Origin: Bradyrhizobium sp. Tv2a-2
GTDB lineage: Bacteria > Pseudomonadota > Alphaproteobacteria > Rhizobiales > Xanthobacteraceae
Direction: 5' to 3'
NCBI RefSeq assembly: GCF_000472425.1
Contig: NZ_AXAI01000009.1
Location: 186,182-250,181 of the forward strand
Length of the DNA stretch: 64,000 nucleotides
In this document: piece by piece, positions 59,801 to 64,000 of the stretch
Layout of the letters: each line of letters opens with the position of its first letter
Numbering within the stretch: position 1 is the stretch's first letter
Notes under the pieces: generated by a model
Database searches by the model: none
What the model was told of the DNA's origin: nothing
The model's input: the letters and a program-made list of their open reading frames with translations, nothing else
Position numbers and translations under genes: made by a program

Positions 59801-61135
59801 GTGACCGGCGAAAAAGCGAGCCTGCCGAGATATCCGTCGCTGCGGATGCCGGTCGATATCCTGTTCTTCTTTTGCTGCCTACTCCTGGTCGGCGATGTGC
59901 TCGTCCCGGAGATCTTCGGCAGCGGCAAGACCAAGGACTATCCCCTGTGGTTCTGGGCGGGACAGCAGGTTCTGCAGGGCAACGCGCTATATCCAAGCGA
60001 CCCCAACAGCTATTTCGATTTCATCTATCCGCCGCTGCCGGCGGTGCTGCTCGCGATCCCCGCCTGGTTCGGCAAGGTCGCGCTCTATGCATGTTTGGCG
60101 CTGCTCAACGTGGTGGCGTGGTGGGTGACGGCGCAGCTCTCCCACGCCATGACGGGATCGGGCAGGGTGCCCGGGCAATGGCTCTATTTCTTCTCAGGCC
60201 TTGTCACTATCGGCTTCGTGTTCGACATGTTCGACCTCGGCCAGCCCAATCTCGTGCTGATGGCGCTGATGATGTACGGCTTCTGGTCGATGCAGCAGCA
60301 GCGGCCATGGATGGCGGGAAGCATGTTTGCGCTCGCGACCGCCATCAAGGTGTTTCCGGTCGCCGTGTTTCCCTATCTGGTGTGGCGAAAGCAATGGACC
60401 GCGCTTGCCAGCATGGCGGTCTTCCTGGTCGTGTTCTTGTTCGTGGTGCCGGCGCCGGTCCGCGGCTTCCAGCACAATATCGCCGAGCTCAAGACCTGGT
60501 ACCAGGGCATGGTCGGCGCGAGCTCGGAGAAGGGGTTCGGCCAGCGCGACGAGCAGAACTGGTCCTGGGTCAACCAGTCGATCATCGCTGTGACCCACCG
60601 CCTGACGCGCCCGGTCAACTACAATCAGGACGATCCGGCAAAGCCCGTCCGCACCATGAATGTGGTCGACCTCTCGTTCAAACAGGCTAACCTTGTCGTG
60701 CTCGCCGTATCGCTTCTGCTCGGGCTCGGCTTCCTTGCGGTGATGCCGCCCGCCGCGCGGCGGACGGCGGCCTCGGATGCCGAGGAGATCGGCATCCTGT
60801 TCTGCCTGATGACGGTCGCCTCGCCGCTGGCGCGGCAATACTACTTCATGTGGCTGTTCTATCCGGTGACCATCCTGATGCACCGCGCGGTCTACGATCC
60901 GCGGCGAGGCGCGAGGGCCTTGAGCTGGCTGGTGCTTGCTCTCGCCGGGCTCCTGATGTGCCTGTCCTTTCCGACCTTCCCGAAAGACCTGCAGGCCTAT
61001 GGTAACAATCTGCTGGCGACCTTCGTCATCGCCGCGGGGCTGGTCTGGCATATCCTCAATCCGGCCAAGCCGGATACATCTAGCTCGGACGTTGGGGCGG
61101 CGGTAAAAGCATCGGTGGCGAACAGCCAGGCATAA
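59801..61135 (+). CDS. GT87/DUF2029-type membrane glycosyltransferase
   Basis: This 444-residue protein has about ten membrane segments and the GT87 (DUF2029) pattern. It reads NSYFDFIYPPLPAVLLAIPA near residue 67, FDMFDLGQPNLVLMALMMYG near 143, and ALATAIKVFPVAVFPYLVWR near 180. Such enzymes use polyprenyl-phosphate sugars at the membrane. The start is uncertain: GTG at 59801 or ATG at 59846 (MPVDILFFF); neither has a clear ribosome site. Located 25 bases after the HerA-like gene, so co-transcription is likely. Confidence 0.85.
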   Translation: MTGEKASLPRYPSLRMPVDILFFFCCLLLVGDVLVPEIFGSGKTKDYPLWFWAGQQVLQGNALYPSDPNSYFDFIYPPLPAVLLAIPAWFGKVALYACLALLNVVAWWVTAQLSHAMTGSGRVPGQWLYFFSGLVTIGFVFDMFDLGQPNLVLMALMMYGFWSMQQQRPWMAGSMFALATAIKVFPVAVFPYLVWRKQWTALASMAVFLVVFLFVVPAPVRGFQHNIAELKTWYQGMVGASSEKGFGQRDEQNWSWVNQSIIAVTHRLTRPVNYNQDDPAKPVRTMNVVDLSFKQANLVVLAVSLLLGLGFLAVMPPAARRTAASDAEEIGILFCLMTVASPLARQYYFMWLFYPVTILMHRAVYDPRRGARALSWLVLALAGLLMCLSFPTFPKDLQAYGNNLLATFVIAAGLVWHILNPAKPDTSSSDVGAAVKASVANSQA

Positions 61136-61146
61136 GGAAGTGCAGA

Positions 61147-62562
61147 ATGTCCAATCCGTCGCAGCTCAACTCGGTTCTCGATCGCATCGACGCCGATTTC
61201 GACAACAGCCTGCAGCGGCTGTTTGCGCTGTTGCGCATCAAGTCCATCTCGGCCGATCCGGCCTTTGCCGAAGACTGCAAGAAGGCCGCCGATCATCTGG
61301 CAAAGGACATCGCGACAGTCGGCTTTTCCTCCGAGGTGCGGCCGACCGCCGGCCATCCCGCCGTCGTCGGCAAGAGTAACGGCAAGAGCAGCGGCGCCGC
61401 GCGGCCGCATGTGCTGTTCTATGGCCATTATGACGTGCAGCCGGTCGACCCTCTCGAGCTTTGGCACCGGCCGCCGTTTGAGCCGGTCGTGACCGATCAC
61501 GCCGACGGTCGCAAGATCATCGTCGCTCGTGGCGCCGAGGACGACAAGGGCCAGGTGATGACCTTCATCGAAGCCTGCCGCGCCTGGAAATCGGTCACCG
61601 GTTCGCTGCCTGTCGATATCACCATGCTGATTGAGGGCGAGGAGGAGGTCGGCTCGAAGAATTTCGTGCCGTTCCTCGAAGCCAACAAGAAGGAGTTTGC
61701 AGCCGATTTCGCGATGGTCTGCGACACCGGCATGTGGGACCCTGACACGCCGGCCATCACCACCTCGCTGCGCGGCCTCGTCTATGACGAGGTCAAGATC
61801 AAGGCTGCCAACCGCGACCTGCATTCAGGCATGTTTGGGGGCGGCGCGCAGAACCCGATCCGCGTGCTGACCAGGATCCTGGGCTCGTTGTTGGACGACA
61901 ACAACCACATCACCATTCCGGGTTTCTACGACGGCGTGAAGGACCTGCCGCCCGACATTCTGGCGCAGTGGAAGAAGCTCAATCTCACGCCCGAGACGTT
62001 CTTGAAGCCGATCGGGCTCTCGATCCCCGCGGGCGAAAAGGATCGTCTGTTGATCGAGCAGCTGTCCTCGCGCCCGACCTGCGACGTCAACGGCATTGTC
62101 GGCGGCTATATCGGCGAAGGCTCCAAGACCGTGATCCCGGCGCAGGCCTCGGCGAAGATTTCCTTCCGCCTGGTGGAGGGACAGGACCCGGCCAAGATCC
62201 GCAAGGCCTTCCGCGATTATGTGACGGCGCTTGTGCCGAAGGATTGCTCGGTCGAATTCGGCGACCACTCCTCGGCGCCGGCGATCGCGCTTCCGTGGAC
62301 CATGAAGCCGCTCGCGGCTGCGAAGCAGGCGTTGACGGAGGAATGGGGCAAGGAGGCGCTCCTGATCGGCTCCGGCGCCTCGATCCCGATCGTCGCCGAT
62401 TTCAAGAAGACGCTCGGCCTCGACACGCTCCTGGTCGGCTTCGGGCTCGACGACGACAACATCCATTCGCCGAACGAGAAGTACGACTTGAAGAGCTTCC
62501 ACAAAGGTATTCGTTCCTGGGCGCGCATCCTCGCCGCGCTCGCCGAATTGCCGCGGGCATGA
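61147..62562 (+). CDS. M20-family dipeptidase
   Basis: This 471-residue zinc dipeptidase of the M20 family shows the metal-binding sites: YGHYDVQPVDP near residue 99, RGAEDDKGQ near 127, LIEGEEEVGS near 160 and DNIHSPNEKYD near 440. LHSGMFGGGAQNP is the dimerisation-domain motif. GGAAG precedes the ATG at 61147. It overlaps the next gene by 4 bases, so hydrolysis of small peptides and the following binding protein may be linked. Confidence 0.93.
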   Translation: MSNPSQLNSVLDRIDADFDNSLQRLFALLRIKSISADPAFAEDCKKAADHLAKDIATVGFSSEVRPTAGHPAVVGKSNGKSSGAARPHVLFYGHYDVQPVDPLELWHRPPFEPVVTDHADGRKIIVARGAEDDKGQVMTFIEACRAWKSVTGSLPVDITMLIEGEEEVGSKNFVPFLEANKKEFAADFAMVCDTGMWDPDTPAITTSLRGLVYDEVKIKAANRDLHSGMFGGGAQNPIRVLTRILGSLLDDNNHITIPGFYDGVKDLPPDILAQWKKLNLTPETFLKPIGLSIPAGEKDRLLIEQLSSRPTCDVNGIVGGYIGEGSKTVIPAQASAKISFRLVEGQDPAKIRKAFRDYVTALVPKDCSVEFGDHSSAPAIALPWTMKPLAAAKQALTEEWGKEALLIGSGASIPIVADFKKTLGLDTLLVGFGLDDDNIHSPNEKYDLKSFHKGIRSWARILAALAELPRA

Positions 62563-63539
62563 GGCGGCGCCGCTTCCTGACGTTGGCGGCAACCGCCGCG
62601 CTCGTGCCGGGCTTTGCGGCGCGGGCGGAGCAGGCGGGAAAGATCTGGCGGATCGGGCAGGTCGCTCTCGGCACCGATCCGACCGCGCCGATCGCGACCG
62701 CACTCGAGCGGCATTTGGCCCAGCTCGGCTATGAGCAGGGCAAGACCATTACGCTGAACAGCCGGCTGGTGATTCCGACCCCGCCGGCCGTGGAAGACGC
62801 GATCCGCTCGCTTCTTCCCAATATCGATTTGCTGGTGGTGTGGAGCACGATCGGCGCGGTTGCGGCCAAGAGGCTGGCTTCCAACATTCCCGTCGTCTTC
62901 CTGTCCGTGGGCGCGCCCGTCGACATCGGCCTGGTGCAGAGCCTTGCCCATCCCGGCGGCAACATGACCGGCGTGACCTTTGAAGCCGCGAGCGAAACCT
63001 ATGCCAAGCGGCTGCAGTTCCTGAAGGAGATCATTCCCTCGCTCAAGCGCGTGGCGGTGCTGCGCGCACATGGCGACGTCAACGGCACCTTTGCGTTGGC
63101 GTCGATGGAGAAGCCCGCCGCCGAATTCGGCGTCTCGCTGATTCCGGTCGACGTCGAGACCTCCGAAGGGATGGAAGCAGCTTTTGCGCGGATGAGAGAT
63201 GCGCAGGCGGGAGCCTTGATCGTGGTTGCGGGCGCGCTCACTTACGACAACAGCAAGGAGATCGCCGCGCTCGCGCTGCGCTACCGCCTGCCGTCCTGTC
63301 ACGGCTTCAAGGAAACCGTGGCGGGTGGCGGCCTGATCAGCCTGGGACCTGACGTCATCATGATGGCCGCGCAGGCAGCGATCTACATCGACAAGATCAT
63401 CCACGGTGCGAGCCCCGCGGACCTGCCGGTCGAGCAACCCACGCGCTACGAAGTATATGTCAACCTGAAGACGGCCGAGGCGCTCGGCCTCACGATGCCC
63501 GAGACCGTGCTCGCGATTGCGGACGAGGTGATCGAGTAG
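62559..63539 (+). CDS. ABC transporter substrate-binding protein (TrpX/ABC_sub_bind type)
   Basis: This 326-residue exported protein has a leader (MRRRRFLTLAATAALVPGFA) and an ABC_sub_bind fold. IATALERHLAQLGYEQGKTI, VVFLSVGAPVDIGLVQSLAH and PGGNMTGVTFEA are typical. The ATG overlaps the dipeptidase stop (ATGA). No permease or ATPase genes lie within the window, so the partner system is elsewhere or the protein acts alone. Ligand unknown; relatives bind tryptophan or other small molecules. Confidence 0.88.
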   Translation: MRRRRFLTLAATAALVPGFAARAEQAGKIWRIGQVALGTDPTAPIATALERHLAQLGYEQGKTITLNSRLVIPTPPAVEDAIRSLLPNIDLLVVWSTIGAVAAKRLASNIPVVFLSVGAPVDIGLVQSLAHPGGNMTGVTFEAASETYAKRLQFLKEIIPSLKRVAVLRAHGDVNGTFALASMEKPAAEFGVSLIPVDVETSEGMEAAFARMRDAQAGALIVVAGALTYDNSKEIAALALRYRLPSCHGFKETVAGGGLISLGPDVIMMAAQAAIYIDKIIHGASPADLPVEQPTRYEVYVNLKTAEALGLTMPETVLAIADEVIE

Positions 63540-63666
63540 GCGTTGTCTTCCGCAGGTTGTGGGATGGGTAGAGCGCGGCGAAATCCATCATCTCACGACG
63601 GCATCCATATGACCGGCTATCGTCGCGACTTAGTGCTCATAAATTTCGGTCATGTCCGCTTCGCTC

Positions 63667-63729
63667 CAATAACAACCACTTTTGTGCCGGCGCAGCAAAC
63701 GACGCGATGGGCCAGAAGGAGACATTCGG
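63667..63729. repeat. Dispersed degenerate repeat, copy B
   Basis: This copy aligns with 9446-9506, sharing GACGCGATGGGCCA and AGGAGACAT. It lies in the gene-free region 63540-63790. The plus frame there (start about 63543) has no protein-like features. Confidence 0.6.
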
Positions 63730-63790
63730 CGGTGCGAACGACCTATGAGGCAAAATATCAGCTGCGTGGTGCGCGCCGCCAAAGCGGGGC

Positions 63791-64000
63791 TCAATCCGTG
63801 GGCTGCGGGCCGTCGTAGCCTTCGATCACGATGATATCGATGTCCACGGCGCCCGCGCGCAGTGCCCTCGCCTTGGTGTATTCAGGTGAGCGGTAGCAGG
63901 CGAGCGCGGTTTCGTAGTCCTTGAACTCGATCACGATATTGCGGTCGCGCGCCTTGCCCTCCACCGCCTCGAAGGTGCCGCCGCGCACCCGGAATTTCGC
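63791..64000 (-). CDS. DUF1330 protein, C-terminal part (5' end outside window)
   Basis: Only the last 69 residues are visible; the frame runs off the right edge as AKFRVRGGTFEAVEGKARDR and continues NIVIEFKDYETALACYRSPE then YTKARALRAGAVDIDIIVIE. This fits DUF1330 proteins of about 95 residues, a dimeric alpha/beta barrel fold of unknown function. The GTG in the visible part is internal. The stop is at 63791, next to the gene-free region holding the dispersed repeat. Confidence 0.85.
   Translation of the reverse strand, partial: AKFRVRGGTFEAVEGKARDRNIVIEFKDYETALACYRSPEYTKARALRAGAVDIDIIVIEGYDGPQPTD

Overview
The window looks like a chromosomal segment of an alphaproteobacterium of the Bradyrhizobium / Rhodopseudomonas group (Nitrobacteraceae). 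This is inferred from high GC, the ImuA-ImuB-DnaE2 cassette with a GAAC-N7-GAAC LexA box, a SigF/EcfF-type sigma factor with an NrsF/OsrA-type anti-sigma partner, a TIGR03808/TIGR03809-type gene pair, and dispersed palindromic repeats of the kind that litter Bradyrhizobium genomes. No rRNA, tRNA or CRISPR array was found.

Layout. 1-6.1 kb: a leftward branched-chain-amino-acid-type ABC transporter (substrate-binding protein, LivG, LivF, partial LivH), a divergent short-chain dehydrogenase and an acyl-CoA synthetase. 6.5-18.8 kb: a small hypothetical protein, an MscS-type channel, an exported beta-propeller protein, a frameshifted IS5-family transposase, a LysR regulator divergent from a Rieske oxygenase, a RidA protein, and a flavin oxidase divergent from a ThDP enzyme. 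18.9-20.5 kb: a PiT phosphate transporter. 20.7-29.5 kb: a DNA-repair and mutagenesis island. A radical-SAM protein coupled to a DUF4130-UdgX fusion faces imuA-imuB-dnaE2, and a single LexA box lies between them. 29.6-35.8 kb: CoA-transferase, amidohydrolase, small kinase, acetyl-CoA hydrolase/transferase and enoyl-CoA hydratase genes. 35.9-45 kb: two ECF sigma/anti-sigma pairs, a DUF2336 protein, a diguanylate cyclase and a TIGR03809/TIGR03808 convergent pair. The first sigma pair looks intact. The second looks decayed, with a frameshifted sigma factor and a ruined subtilisin-like protease beside it. 45-48.5 kb: a gene-poor accessory stretch with several small secreted or membrane proteins, a zinc-ribbon protein, a candidate structured RNA and repeats. 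48.5-57 kb: a leftward block comprising a coupled methylmalonyl-CoA mutase gene group (mutA, a GFA protein, a 65-residue ORF, mutB), meaB with pyroglutamyl peptidase, and folP-folB-folK. 57-64 kb: two small proteins, a HerA-like ATPase, a GT87-type membrane protein, an M20 dipeptidase coupled to an exported ABC binding protein, and a partial DUF1330 protein.

Most worth a second look: the divergent SOS island with one shared LexA box; an in-frame 147-bp dispersed repeat inside dnaE2; the decayed sigma/anti-sigma/subtilase module; and the candidate RNA around 46.05-46.33 kb, which carries a 14-base match to the 3' end of 16S rRNA and ends in a terminator hairpin.
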